Below are positions 36,475 to 43,823 of a stretch of 64,000 nt of DNA, in pieces. Below the pieces are notes generated by a model that worked only from the letters and a program-made list of their open reading frames with translations, was not told the DNA's origin and did not search any database. Positions within the stretch are counted from its first letter, which is position 1. Each line of letters opens with the position of its first letter. The translations under genes and the position numbers were made by a program. Source of the stretch: Oscillospiraceae bacterium (GTDB lineage: Bacteria > Bacillota > Clostridia > WRLR01); NCBI GenBank assembly GCA_009777515.1, contig WRLR01000004.1, positions 1-64,000 on the forward strand, read 5' to 3'.

Positions 36475-37464
36475 ATGGGAAAGCCGATAAATATAATGAG
36501 CATCGCGTTCGCGCCAACCGATGCGGACGCCATGCTGTCTGTTTTGAACAAACACATCCGGGACGGCTTGGATTTGGTGATACTGCCAGAGACCTGCACC
36601 GGCAACCACGCGGACGCGCTCCCGCCGGACTCGGGCGTGATTTCGGCTGTATGCCAGATCGCCGCGCGACGCCAGGCCAACATCATCTTTCCGCTGTACA
36701 TGGCCCACGAAAACGCGAAAAGGGTGAATACGGCGCTGGTCATAAACAGGGAAGGCACAGTGGTGGCCTCGTACCGAAAAATGTATCCATATTGGTCCGA
36801 GTTCGACATCGACCCGCCATGCTCCGTCACAGACGCCGGGGACTGCGTCGCACAGCTTGACATCGGGAAGATCGGGCTGGCCATATGTTTTGACGCGAAC
36901 TTCCCCGCTGTCTGGCAGAACCTGTATGACCTTGGCGCGGAGATGGTGGTGTGGAGCAGCGCTTACTCCGCAGGGATGCAGTTGGCTGCCTACAGCCTGA
37001 TCCACCATTACCCCATCGTCACCTGTACGCAGGTGCCGGACGCTGCCGTATACGACATCGACGGTAGGGAGATCGTATACCGGTCCGGCGGGGGCGGTAA
37101 CGGCGACAGTGGTTGCAACGGCGGGGGCGACAGTGGTGGCGACTGTAGCGGCAACGGTGGCGGCAACGGTAGCGGCAACGGTGTCGGCGAAGATGGCGCA
37201 TGCGTCATGGAGCATACACTGGATTTAGACAGGCGCATATTCCATTACAACTTCAACCAGGACAAAGCGGAAAAGCTCATCGGCGAATGTGGCGCAGACA
37301 TCGAAATGGAGAAAGACTACTGGCGCGAGCAGTGGTTCATTCTCCGCTCCAAAAGCGGCAGGGCGAGCGTAAAAGAGCTGGCCACGCGGTACGGCTTGAC
37401 GGAGCTGAACGCCTACCAGGAAGACAGCCGCACAAAAATCGACGCCATGAGGGCGCCGATTTAA
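36475..37464 (+). CDS. Carbon-nitrogen hydrolase (nitrilase superfamily)
   Basis: 329 residues. The Glu-Lys-Cys catalytic triad of the nitrilase/amidase superfamily is visible: E39 in VILPETCTG, K102 in SYRKMYPY and C138 in LAICFDANFPAVW. Such enzymes cleave amides, carbamoyl compounds or nitriles in the cytoplasm. Residues 204-240 are a Gly/Asp/Ser/Asn stretch (DNA about 37084-37194) inserted just after IDGREIVYR, where a strand ends in relatives, so likely a surface loop. The start has GGAGG upstream. It stands alone between the pilus operon and a nitroreductase on the other strand; substrate unknown. Confidence 0.88.
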   Translation: MGKPINIMSIAFAPTDADAMLSVLNKHIRDGLDLVILPETCTGNHADALPPDSGVISAVCQIAARRQANIIFPLYMAHENAKRVNTALVINREGTVVASYRKMYPYWSEFDIDPPCSVTDAGDCVAQLDIGKIGLAICFDANFPAVWQNLYDLGAEMVVWSSAYSAGMQLAAYSLIHHYPIVTCTQVPDAAVYDIDGREIVYRSGGGGNGDSGCNGGGDSGGDCSGNGGGNGSGNGVGEDGACVMEHTLDLDRRIFHYNFNQDKAEKLIGECGADIEMEKDYWREQWFILRSKSGRASVKELATRYGLTELNAYQEDSRTKIDAMRAPI

Positions 37465-37498
37465 GCTATAAATAACCGCTTTGCACTGGCGGCGCCTA

Positions 37499-38026
37499 TT
37501 ACTTCCCGTAGCCGTTGAACCATGCGCGGCTCTCGAACGGCTTTTTTGACGCGCGGGGGCCGTCTTTTGCGGGAACGCCTATGGGCAGGTACGCGACTAC
37601 CTCATAGCCGTCCGGGACGCCCAGCGCCGCCGCCATGTCCGCCTGCGTCTTCGCATCGCCCGTCACCTGGCCCTCTATCCAGCAACTGGCATAACCGAGC
37701 TCCGTGACAGCCAGCAGGATGTTTTCGATCGCGGCGGCGTAGTCCTGCACATTGAAGTAAACGTCGGCGTAGCCGGGGATGCGCTGCGTCAGAACGCACA
37801 CAGCGGCCGGCGCCGATGCGAAGTGCGGGCTGTCCAGGCTGGCCGACACGGCGCCGATCAGCCTAGCGTCGTCCAGCCCGATCAGGCTCGTCGTTTGCGT
37901 GTTGCACCCAGAAGGCGCGGCCAGGCCCGCTTCCATTATCTTTTTTAACGTCTCGCGCGGCACGGGCTCCGGTTTGTACATGCCCCGGTAGCTGTAGCGT
38001 CCAAAAATCGCCTGCATTGTATCCAT
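37499..38026 (-). CDS. Nitroreductase-family flavoprotein
   Basis: 175 residues, FMN-binding nitroreductase fold. N-terminal FGRYSYRGMYKPEPVPRETL and AGLAAPSGCNTQ match the cofactor-binding start, and ELGYASCWIEGQV plus GYEVVAYLPIGVPAKDGP match the C-terminal core. The family reduces nitro groups, quinones or related compounds with NAD(P)H. Start ATG at 38026 has GGAGG. It is convergent with the nitrilase gene and monocistronic. Confidence 0.9.
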   Translation of the reverse strand: MDTMQAIFGRYSYRGMYKPEPVPRETLKKIMEAGLAAPSGCNTQTTSLIGLDDARLIGAVSASLDSPHFASAPAAVCVLTQRIPGYADVYFNVQDYAAAIENILLAVTELGYASCWIEGQVTGDAKTQADMAAALGVPDGYEVVAYLPIGVPAKDGPRASKKPFESRAWFNGYGK

Positions 38027-38092
38027 GTCAATCCTCCCTATTTTTAATGTAAATAGTATATCAAAATTGTAAAAAAAATATTTATCTATATA

Positions 38093-38120
38093 TTGACAAG
38101 AAAAAAATTAGTGATACAAT
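38093..38120 (+). promoter_or_regulatory. Sigma-A-type promoter of an orphan transcript
   Basis: TTGACA (38093-38098), 16-base spacer, TACAAT (38115-38120), on the plus strand in a 367-base gap. No plus-strand protein gene with a known domain follows before the convergent dehydrogenase. Confidence 0.6.
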
Positions 38121-38126
38121 ATGATG

Positions 38127-38380
38127 TGTCATACAACATGTATTGATTAGTTCGGATGCGTTACACGATATAGAGTATATAGAGCACTAAAGATGAAGTT
38201 TGCAAATGTACTAATGCTTAGATTTCATCTTAAATTACAAAAGCAACGCCTCGCAAAATACCAAAGAGCAAAAAGACAAATGAAAACCGGTTGGCGGCAA
38301 CCGGAAAAATGCAAAAGAAAAAATCAGTTTCAATTTACAGGGGGGCGGCCAACATCGGCCGCCCTCGATCTTTGCGTGGA
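38127..38380 (+). ncRNA. Candidate small RNA or small-ORF transcript
   Basis: Downstream of the promoter at 38093-38120 lie two neat hairpins: CCGGTTG-GCGG-CAACCGG (38287-38304) and GGGCGGCC-AACATC-GGCCGCCC (38343-38364), the latter followed by TCGATCTTT and so a possible terminator. A 69-codon Lys/Arg/Gln-rich frame (38193-38402) overlaps but has no ribosome-binding site and runs through the second hairpin, so I do not call it a gene. I do not recognise a known riboswitch or RNA family. Ends are estimates. Confidence 0.4.
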
Positions 38381-38394
38381 CCAGCCATTTTTTT

Positions 38395-39444
38395 TCAACT
38401 AATTTTAATGACTGACTTTACAATGTTGGCCTTGTCGCTAAGGCTCTGCTCAAAAGCCTCTTGTATGTCGCCGAACGAATAGACGTGCGTGACGACCTCC
38501 CTTACGTTTACCACCCCGCTTGAAATGACTTCGATGGTAAGCGGGAAGGCGTGCCTGTAGCGGAATATCGTCATGAACGTGAGCTCCTTCGCTATCGCGT
38601 CGGTGATGGGCAGCTTGATTTCTCCGTCCGCCGTTTGGCCAATCAGCATTATCACAGCGCCTTTTTTTGTCATCCGTATGGCTTGGACAGTGGTTATCTC
38701 CGTACCTGCCGCCTCGATGACAAGGTCGCAGCCCGCCCCGCCCGTCAGGCGAATGACTTCCTCGACGGTGTCATGCTCCTTTGCGTTTATGACGGCGCTC
38801 GCGCCAAGGGACGCCGCCTTGTTCAGGCGCTTTTGCTCGATGTCCGTTATGTACACGCGGGAAACCCCGGTCGTTTTCAAGGCCAGCATGGACATGAGCC
38901 CGATGCACCCGGCGCCCGTGACGACGGCGGTTTTCCCAATCCCGGCGCCCGAGCGCAGCGCGGCGTAGAGCCCAATCGCCAGCGGCTCGACCATGGCGCC
39001 CTCAATCGCCGTCATATTGTCCGGCAGCGGGAAGCACAGCCTCGCATCGTACGCGACGTATTCGCGGAACACGCCGTCGGTCGGCGGCGAGCCGAAAAAC
39101 GCCACCTGGCCGCAAAGGTTGTACAGGCCTTTACGGCAAAAGTCGCATACGCCGCAGGGCCTGCCCGGCTCAAGCGCGACCCGGTCGCCCGGCTTCACGT
39201 TCGAGACGCCCTCGCCCACCGCCTCGACGACGCCGCACGCCTCGTGCCCGAGTATGAACGGCGGCTTTACTATGCGGTACCCGAGCCTGCCCGCCTCGAA
39301 ATAATGCAGGTCCGAGCCGCAGATCCCCACGCATTCGATCCTCACGAGCGCTTGCCCTGCCTTGGGGTCGGGGATGGGCGCCTCGGCGATTTCAATTTTT
39401 TTCAAGCCCGTCATGACGGCAGTTTTCATTTTACCATGTGCCAT
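38395..39444 (-). CDS. Zinc-dependent medium-chain alcohol/polyol dehydrogenase
   Basis: 349 residues, sorbitol/xylitol dehydrogenase-like. Catalytic zinc ligands C42 (GICGSDLHYFEAG) and H67-E68 (LGHEACG); structural zinc cysteines 97, 100, 103 and 111 (CGVCDFCRKGLYNLC). A Rossmann nucleotide site VVTGAGCIGLMS precedes ITDIEQKRL, whose Asp suggests NAD(H). It likely oxidises a polyol to a ketose in the cytoplasm. Start ATG has GGAGGG upstream and a plausible promoter lies about 95 bases away. It is monocistronic; the exact polyol is not determined. Confidence 0.92.
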   Translation of the reverse strand: MAHGKMKTAVMTGLKKIEIAEAPIPDPKAGQALVRIECVGICGSDLHYFEAGRLGYRIVKPPFILGHEACGVVEAVGEGVSNVKPGDRVALEPGRPCGVCDFCRKGLYNLCGQVAFFGSPPTDGVFREYVAYDARLCFPLPDNMTAIEGAMVEPLAIGLYAALRSGAGIGKTAVVTGAGCIGLMSMLALKTTGVSRVYITDIEQKRLNKAASLGASAVINAKEHDTVEEVIRLTGGAGCDLVIEAAGTEITTVQAIRMTKKGAVIMLIGQTADGEIKLPITDAIAKELTFMTIFRYRHAFPLTIEVISSGVVNVREVVTHVYSFGDIQEAFEQSLSDKANIVKSVIKIS

Positions 39445-39536
39445 ACAAAAGGCCCTCCGGCAAATTATTAATGCAAGCCAAGCGCACGGATCGTCCGCAG
39501 TCGGCCCGCTGTCGACCCTCTATCGGTCAGTGTATG

Positions 39537-39565
39537 ATTTTATCATGATAATACATGCACGTAAA
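39537..39565 (-). promoter_or_regulatory. Putative promoter of the polyol dehydrogenase
   Basis: On the minus strand TTTACG (39565-39560), 17-base spacer, TAAAAT (39542-39537). The -10 overlaps the short palindrome TTATCATGATAA (39540-39551), which might be an operator. Confidence 0.4.
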
Positions 39566-39640
39566 TTACATTGTGTCTATATGTCAATAGTCATAGAAAA
39601 TTTATTGATAATTCGAACAGGCGCACAGGCGGCCGACGCG

Positions 39641-39669
39641 TTGAAAAGAGAAACGAATTGATATATTAT
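39641..39669 (+). promoter_or_regulatory. Putative promoter of the P-loop/ECF operon
   Basis: TTGAAA (39641-39646), 17-base spacer, TATTAT (39664-39669), about 110 bases before the P-loop gene. The remainder of the gap 39445-39776 shows no gene. Confidence 0.5.
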
Positions 39670-39776
39670 ATATAGGTGAAGAAACAATAAAGGGTTGGGC
39701 CGTACCACGGACGCCATGCAGAATGTTTCCTATTGTGCGCGTGCGCTTCCGTGGCGTTTTTGCGGCAGGGGGCGAA

Positions 39777-40622
39777 TTGACGGTATATGGGTTTGTGGGC
39801 CCGAGCGGGACGGGCAAGAGCCATCACGCGCTCGACGTGGCGCGACGGTTCGGCGTTTCATATATTTTAGATGACGGCCTTTTGATACGGGAGAACCGCG
39901 TGCTGGCGGGCTCGTCGGCCAAACGGGAGGCTTCGCGCATAGCGTCTGTCAGGAGGGCGCTGTATACCGAGCAGAGCCATGCAGAGCAGGTGGGCGAGGC
40001 GCTCGCAGGGTCGGGCGCGCAGTCTGTGATGATCCTCGGCACGTCGGCCCATATGGTCGACGAAATTGCCAAGCGCCTGAAACTACCGCCGATCGATATG
40101 TATATCGATATCGGGGACATGGTTTCGGACAGCGACATCGAAGCAGCGCGCGCCGTTCGCAGATCAGAGGGGAAGCATGTGATACCTGCGCCGACATTCG
40201 CTCTGAAAAAGGAGTTTTCCGGATATTTCCTCGCGCCGCTGCGCCATTTGGTGAGGAGGGGGAAAAAGGCGGGCGCGGGTACGGGCGTTGGCGCCGGCGC
40301 CGGCGAGCGCACGGTCGTGCGGCCGACGTTCAGCTATCTGGGCGGGTACTCCATATCCAGGTCCGCGCTGGAGCAGTTGGCAGCCTGCGTCGCAATGAAG
40401 TCGGCGGGCGTGGCCGGGGTGATGGACGTCAACGTCGACTTCGCGGAAAACAGGCTCGACATCGCGATGTCGCTGTGCATAAAATACGGCGTCGGGATTC
40501 GCGCCGTTTTGGCCGGGACCGCCAAGCTCATCAGGGCGGAGATGGACAGGCAGACGTCGCTCCATATCCGCGAAGTGAGCCTGACGGCCAAATCCCTCGA
40601 TGTGAAGCAAAATGCGTATTAA
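39777..40622 (+). CDS. P-loop nucleotide-binding protein with Asp23/Gls24-like C-terminus
   Basis: 281 residues. Walker A near the start (TVYGFVGPSGTGKSHHALD), a Walker-B-like region (VMILGTSAHMVDEI) and a C-terminal segment of about 90 residues (VAMKSAGVAGVMDVNVDFAE, IRAVLAGTAKLIRAEMDRQT) that resembles Asp23/Gls24 envelope-stress domains. Between them is a Gly/Ala insert (AGAGTGVGAGAGE, about residue 169-181). I start at the TTG at 39777 because the P-loop then sits at residues 8-15, as usual, and GGGGG lies upstream; an ATG at 39723 is possible. Function unknown; it overlaps the ECF gene by 11 bases, so both are coupled. Confidence 0.65.
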   Translation: MTVYGFVGPSGTGKSHHALDVARRFGVSYILDDGLLIRENRVLAGSSAKREASRIASVRRALYTEQSHAEQVGEALAGSGAQSVMILGTSAHMVDEIAKRLKLPPIDMYIDIGDMVSDSDIEAARAVRRSEGKHVIPAPTFALKKEFSGYFLAPLRHLVRRGKKAGAGTGVGAGAGERTVVRPTFSYLGGYSISRSALEQLAACVAMKSAGVAGVMDVNVDFAENRLDIAMSLCIKYGVGIRAVLAGTAKLIRAEMDRQTSLHIREVSLTAKSLDVKQNAY

Positions 40623-41163
40623 AGGTGAACCAAAGCCGCTCGCCGGCATCAGGCGGATAGCCATAGCCGGGGTCCTGGCCGCAATGACGGTCGTGGCGAC
40701 AGCCTTTACGAAGATACCGATATCGTTTGCCCAGGGCTACTTCAACCTCGGGGACACCGTGGTGCTGACGGCCGGCGTGCTGTTCGGCAGCTACACCGGG
40801 GCGTTTGCCGGCGCCGTCGGCTCCGCGCTGGCCGACATACTGACGGGCAGCTATATATTCGCGCCGATCACGCTGGTCGTCAAGGGTGTCGAAGGGTACG
40901 TCGCGGGTAGGCTCTCCGGCAGGGGGCCAGTCAACGGCGGCGGCGCGAAAAAGCCCGCGTTGGCGCTGGCGCTGGCGTCCGGAGCGTGCGTTATGGTAGT
41001 GGGCTATTTTATCGCGGAAGCGGTTGTACTGTCTTTGTTTGATCGCACCTTTGGGTTGGCCGCCGCCGTGGCGGAGCTCCCGGTCAACATAGCGCAGGGC
41101 GGACTGTCTGCGGCGCTCGCTCGGCTCGCTATCGAGGGGCTCCGGCGCTCGAAAATCATTTAG
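40612..41163 (+). CDS. ECF transporter S component
   Basis: 183 residues with about six membrane helices. RRIAIAGVLAAMTVVATAF, the amphipathic loop GYFNLGDTVVLTAGVLFG, then GSALADILTGSYIFAPITLV and VKGVEGYVAG are the pattern of ECF-type vitamin-uptake S subunits (PF07155-like). It would bind a vitamin or precursor and pass it to a shared ECF ATPase module, not encoded here. Substrate is not deducible. The stop is followed, in the -1 frame, by an open acidic repeat (see findings). Confidence 0.85.
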   Translation: MRIKGEPKPLAGIRRIAIAGVLAAMTVVATAFTKIPISFAQGYFNLGDTVVLTAGVLFGSYTGAFAGAVGSALADILTGSYIFAPITLVVKGVEGYVAGRLSGRGPVNGGGAKKPALALALASGACVMVVGYFIAEAVVLSLFDRTFGLAAAVAELPVNIAQGGLSAALARLAIEGLRRSKII

Positions 41164-41192
41164 CAAAAACCGCTGTTGAAGACATAACAAAT

Positions 41193-41360
41193 GACGATGA
41201 CGAAATTGACGAAATAGACGAATTAATCGATATAGGCGAAATAGGCGAGATAGGCGAGATAGGCGAGATAGACGAAATAGGCGAGATAGACGAAATAGGC
41301 GAGATAGACGAAATAGGCGAATTAGACGAATTAGACGATATAGGTGAAATAAACGAAATA
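41193..41360. repeat. 9-bp tandem repeat, GGCGAGATA/GACGAAATA
   Basis: About 18 copies of a 9-base unit (GGCGAGATA, GACGAAATA, GACGAATTA variants), often alternating as an 18-base double unit. In one plus-strand frame it reads as DEIGEI repeats and in the opposite strand as ISPISS repeats; neither frame has a start codon with a ribosome-binding site on its own. Confidence 0.9.
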
Positions 41361-41410
41361 ACTATCTTTAAATGACGATATATGCACAATGACAATATGA
41401 GAGGGTATTC

Positions 41411-42193
41411 ATGGACAAAACTGCTTTTTTCGAAAAATATGGCATCGACGAGAAGGAATTCGAAAAACTCGGCATGAACTGGGACGATTTAATGGTAATA
41501 CTGGAGGAGTACAGCAGCAGGCTGCCCATGTATGAGGACACGGCGCGGTTCCTGGCGGATTTGATGAACAAGGAAAAGTCCATCCACTCCATCAAGTACA
41601 GGGTGAAGGACAAGGAGCACCTAATAGAAAAAATAATCAGGAAATCGGCCCAGGAGCCGGCTTTCCTGGCCACATTCAAGGACTACGAAAAAAACGTCAA
41701 GGATTTGATTGGCCTTCGCGCGCTACACCTGTTTAAGGAGAACTGGGTGGAAGTACACCGGTTCCTGGCCGAAAACTGGGACTTTTACACGGCGCCCAGG
41801 GCGAACTATAAAAAGGGCGACCCCGAGTCGCTGCTCAGCAAGTACGCCGAAATGGGCTGCGAGCTCAACGAGCACAGGCACGGCTACCGCTCCATACACT
41901 ACCACCTGCTGATCAAGCTCGGCCGCCAGGACATGGTGGCGGAGGTCCAGGTCCGGACGCTGTTCGAGGAGGCGTGGAGCGAGATTGACCATTACTTCCG
42001 GTACAGCTTCAAGCGCGAGACGGAGCAGGCGGAGCCGTACCTGGGCGTGCTGAATAACATAACGTCCAACGCCGACGCGCTCGCGTCGTACATCAACAAC
42101 ATGGGCATCCCCGGCAACGGCGGGGAGGCCGAGCCGCAGGGCCGGTCCCAATTGAACGTGCGCGAAATATATAGCAAGGTGCGCAATGGATAA
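41411..42193 (+). CDS. Small alarmone synthetase (RelA/SpoT domain)
   Basis: 260 residues with a single RelA/SpoT synthetase domain: IHSIKYRVKDKEHLIEKI (nucleotide donor side), DLIGLRALHLF, GYRSIHYHL, and VAEVQVRTLFEEAWSEIDHY, the conserved E-Q-R-T/W-E-H block. No hydrolase, TGS or ACT domain, so a RelP/RelQ-type (p)ppGpp synthetase of the cytoplasm, slightly longer than usual. The start has GAGAGGG. It overlaps murI by eight bases, linking alarmone and cell-wall precursor genes in one transcript. Confidence 0.9.
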   Translation: MDKTAFFEKYGIDEKEFEKLGMNWDDLMVILEEYSSRLPMYEDTARFLADLMNKEKSIHSIKYRVKDKEHLIEKIIRKSAQEPAFLATFKDYEKNVKDLIGLRALHLFKENWVEVHRFLAENWDFYTAPRANYKKGDPESLLSKYAEMGCELNEHRHGYRSIHYHLLIKLGRQDMVAEVQVRTLFEEAWSEIDHYFRYSFKRETEQAEPYLGVLNNITSNADALASYINNMGIPGNGGEAEPQGRSQLNVREIYSKVRNG

Positions 42194-43109
42194 CAGGCCG
42201 ATTGGCGTCTTTGACTCGGGGCTTGGGGGGCTGACGGTCCTCAAGGAGATCCGCCGCATCCTGCCCAACGAGAGCATCGTATATTTCGGGGACTGCGGGC
42301 GGACGCCCTATGGCGTAAAATCCCCCGAAACAGTGCGGCGCTATACGTTTCAAAACACCAGGTTCTTTTTGGAAGTCGGCGTTAAGCTGCTCGTCATAGC
42401 GTGCAACACGTCCAGCGCATGCGCGTACGGGCCCGTCGCGGGCGCGCTGGGCGGCCTCGGCGTCCCGGTGGTCGAGGTCATCAGGCCGGGGGCCGCGGCA
42501 GCAGCGAGCGCCACTCGCAACCGCAGGGTTGGCGTCATCGGCACTGCGGCGACCATAGCGAGCGGGGTGTACGTGGACGTGCTCGGTGAGACGGATCCGG
42601 ATATACAGGTGTTCGCAAAGGCCTGCCCGCTGTTCGTGCCCATCGCCGAAGAGGGCCCCGGGTGGTGGGATCACGTGTCCGCCCGCATCATCGCGGAGGA
42701 GTACTTGGGAGGGCTGCGCGAAACGGGGATAGACGTGCTTTTGCTGGGCTGCACGCATTACCCGCTGCTGGGGGGCGTCATCAGTGCGGCCCTTGGCGGG
42801 GGTATTATGCTCGTCAGCTCCGCGCAGGCGGTGGCGGCGGAGGTGTCCGCCAGGCTGGGTGCGCTGGGGCTGTGCGCCGGGAGCGAGAGCGAGGGTGGAG
42901 GCGGGGTCGGGAGCGAGAGCGAAGGTGGAGGCGCAGGCAAGGCTGGAGGCGAGGGCGGGAGCAGAGGCGAGGTATCTCCGCAAATCCGTTTTTACACGAG
43001 CGACAGCCCGGAGAAGTTCGAGCCGCTGTGCGGCGCCATACTGGGCGAGCCGGCGGGCGCGTGCGTCCAAAAGCTGGACATCGACAAATACGAAAGCAGG
43101 TTGCCGTAA
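42186..43109 (+). CDS. murI: Glutamate racemase with low-complexity insert
   Basis: 307 residues (family norm near 265). It makes D-glutamate for peptidoglycan. Active-site parts: GVFDSGLGGLTVL, catalytic C73 in IACNTSSA, and C189-T-H in LLGCTHYPLL. Residues 232-262 are an added Gly/Ser/Glu-rich stretch (two GSESEGGGG-type units then AGKAGGEGG; DNA 42879-42971), placed after the last conserved helix and before the C-terminal IRFYTSDSPEKF. The conserved block order is intact, so the enzyme is probably active. It is in an operon with the alarmone synthetase and DUF1934 genes. Confidence 0.95.
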   Translation: MDNRPIGVFDSGLGGLTVLKEIRRILPNESIVYFGDCGRTPYGVKSPETVRRYTFQNTRFFLEVGVKLLVIACNTSSACAYGPVAGALGGLGVPVVEVIRPGAAAAASATRNRRVGVIGTAATIASGVYVDVLGETDPDIQVFAKACPLFVPIAEEGPGWWDHVSARIIAEEYLGGLRETGIDVLLLGCTHYPLLGGVISAALGGGIMLVSSAQAVAAEVSARLGALGLCAGSESEGGGGVGSESEGGGAGKAGGEGGSRGEVSPQIRFYTSDSPEKFEPLCGAILGEPAGACVQKLDIDKYESRLP

Positions 43110-43543
43110 TGGATAGAAACGTGATCGTCTCCATGATCGGGCTGCAGATAAACGAGGGCATGGAGCCCGATGTAATGGAACTCGTGACAGAGGGCACATA
43201 TAAAAAGATGGGGGACTCCCATTACATATCGTACCAGGAGAGCGAGACGACGGGGATGGACGGGACTACGACGACGATAGAGGCTTCGGGCGATATACTC
43301 ACGCTCGTCCGTTTCGGCGCCGTCAATTCGCAGTTTATATTCGAGCAGGGGAAGAAGCACCAGTCGCACTATGACACGGGCTACGGCTCGTTCACGGTCA
43401 ACATCACGGCGAGCAACGTGGAGATCGACATCGGCGAGCACGGCGGCGCCATCCGCCTGGGGTACGAAATGGCTATCGACGACGGGCGCCGCGTGTTCAG
43501 CGACGTCATCATGGAGATTCGCGAATCGGCGCGCGACGCATGA
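43109..43543 (+). CDS. DUF1934 (YwiB-like) beta-barrel protein
   Basis: 144 residues. The content (YISYQESETTGMDG, then TTTTIEASGDILTLVRFGAV and GSFTVNITASNVEID) matches DUF1934, a small calycin-like family common in Bacillota; function is unknown. The ATG at 43109 shares one base with the murI stop (TAATG). The frame is open upstream, but that part only reads murI out of frame. Confidence 0.85.
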   Translation: MDRNVIVSMIGLQINEGMEPDVMELVTEGTYKKMGDSHYISYQESETTGMDGTTTTIEASGDILTLVRFGAVNSQFIFEQGKKHQSHYDTGYGSFTVNITASNVEIDIGEHGGAIRLGYEMAIDDGRRVFSDVIMEIRESARDA

Positions 43544-43563
43544 GCCGTAACGCCGATTACTAT

Positions 43564-43603
43564 AAAACGCTTTAATATAGTTTAAAACGCTTTAATATAG
43601 TTT
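43564..43603. repeat. Two direct copies of a 20-bp AT-rich unit
   Basis: TAAAACGCTTTAATATAGTT occurs at 43564-43583 and 43584-43603, followed by a degenerate third copy. It lies just after the DUF1934 gene in a 280-base gap whose other content is a likely terminator (43675-43711) and a GC hairpin (43773-43788). Confidence 0.7.
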
Positions 43604-43674
43604 AACGCTATCGCTATAATGTAGTTTAGTAATTGGCATCTAAACATGGCGTCATAAATTAAAAATAGACAGAG

Positions 43675-43711
43675 GGCCGGGGTCGCGCGTACAGCAGCGG
43701 CTTTTTTTGTG
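43675..43711 (+). terminator. Possible terminator after the murI operon
   Basis: GGGCCG and CGGCTT can pair across an 18-base loop, directly followed by seven T residues. The stem is short and partly G-U, so this is tentative. A separate clean hairpin (GGGGCG-GTTT-CGCCCC, 43773-43788) stands 36 bases before the SLH gene. Confidence 0.4.
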
Positions 43712-43823
43712 CGTTAAAATAATATAATTGAGCCTTTTAACCGATAATTATTCTATATCTATACTTTCAGGCGGGGCGGTTTCGCCCCTTCGAGTTTAAA
43801 TCGTTATGTGACGAGGGATGTAC

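Noticed and set aside
38193-38402. 69-codon basic frame in the orphan transcript
   Set aside because: No ribosome-binding site, runs through a hairpin into the dehydrogenase end; kept only as a possibility within the candidate RNA.
41156-41395. Minus-strand frame with ISPISS repeats
   Set aside because: Antisense translation of the 9-bp satellite; no start signal or domain.
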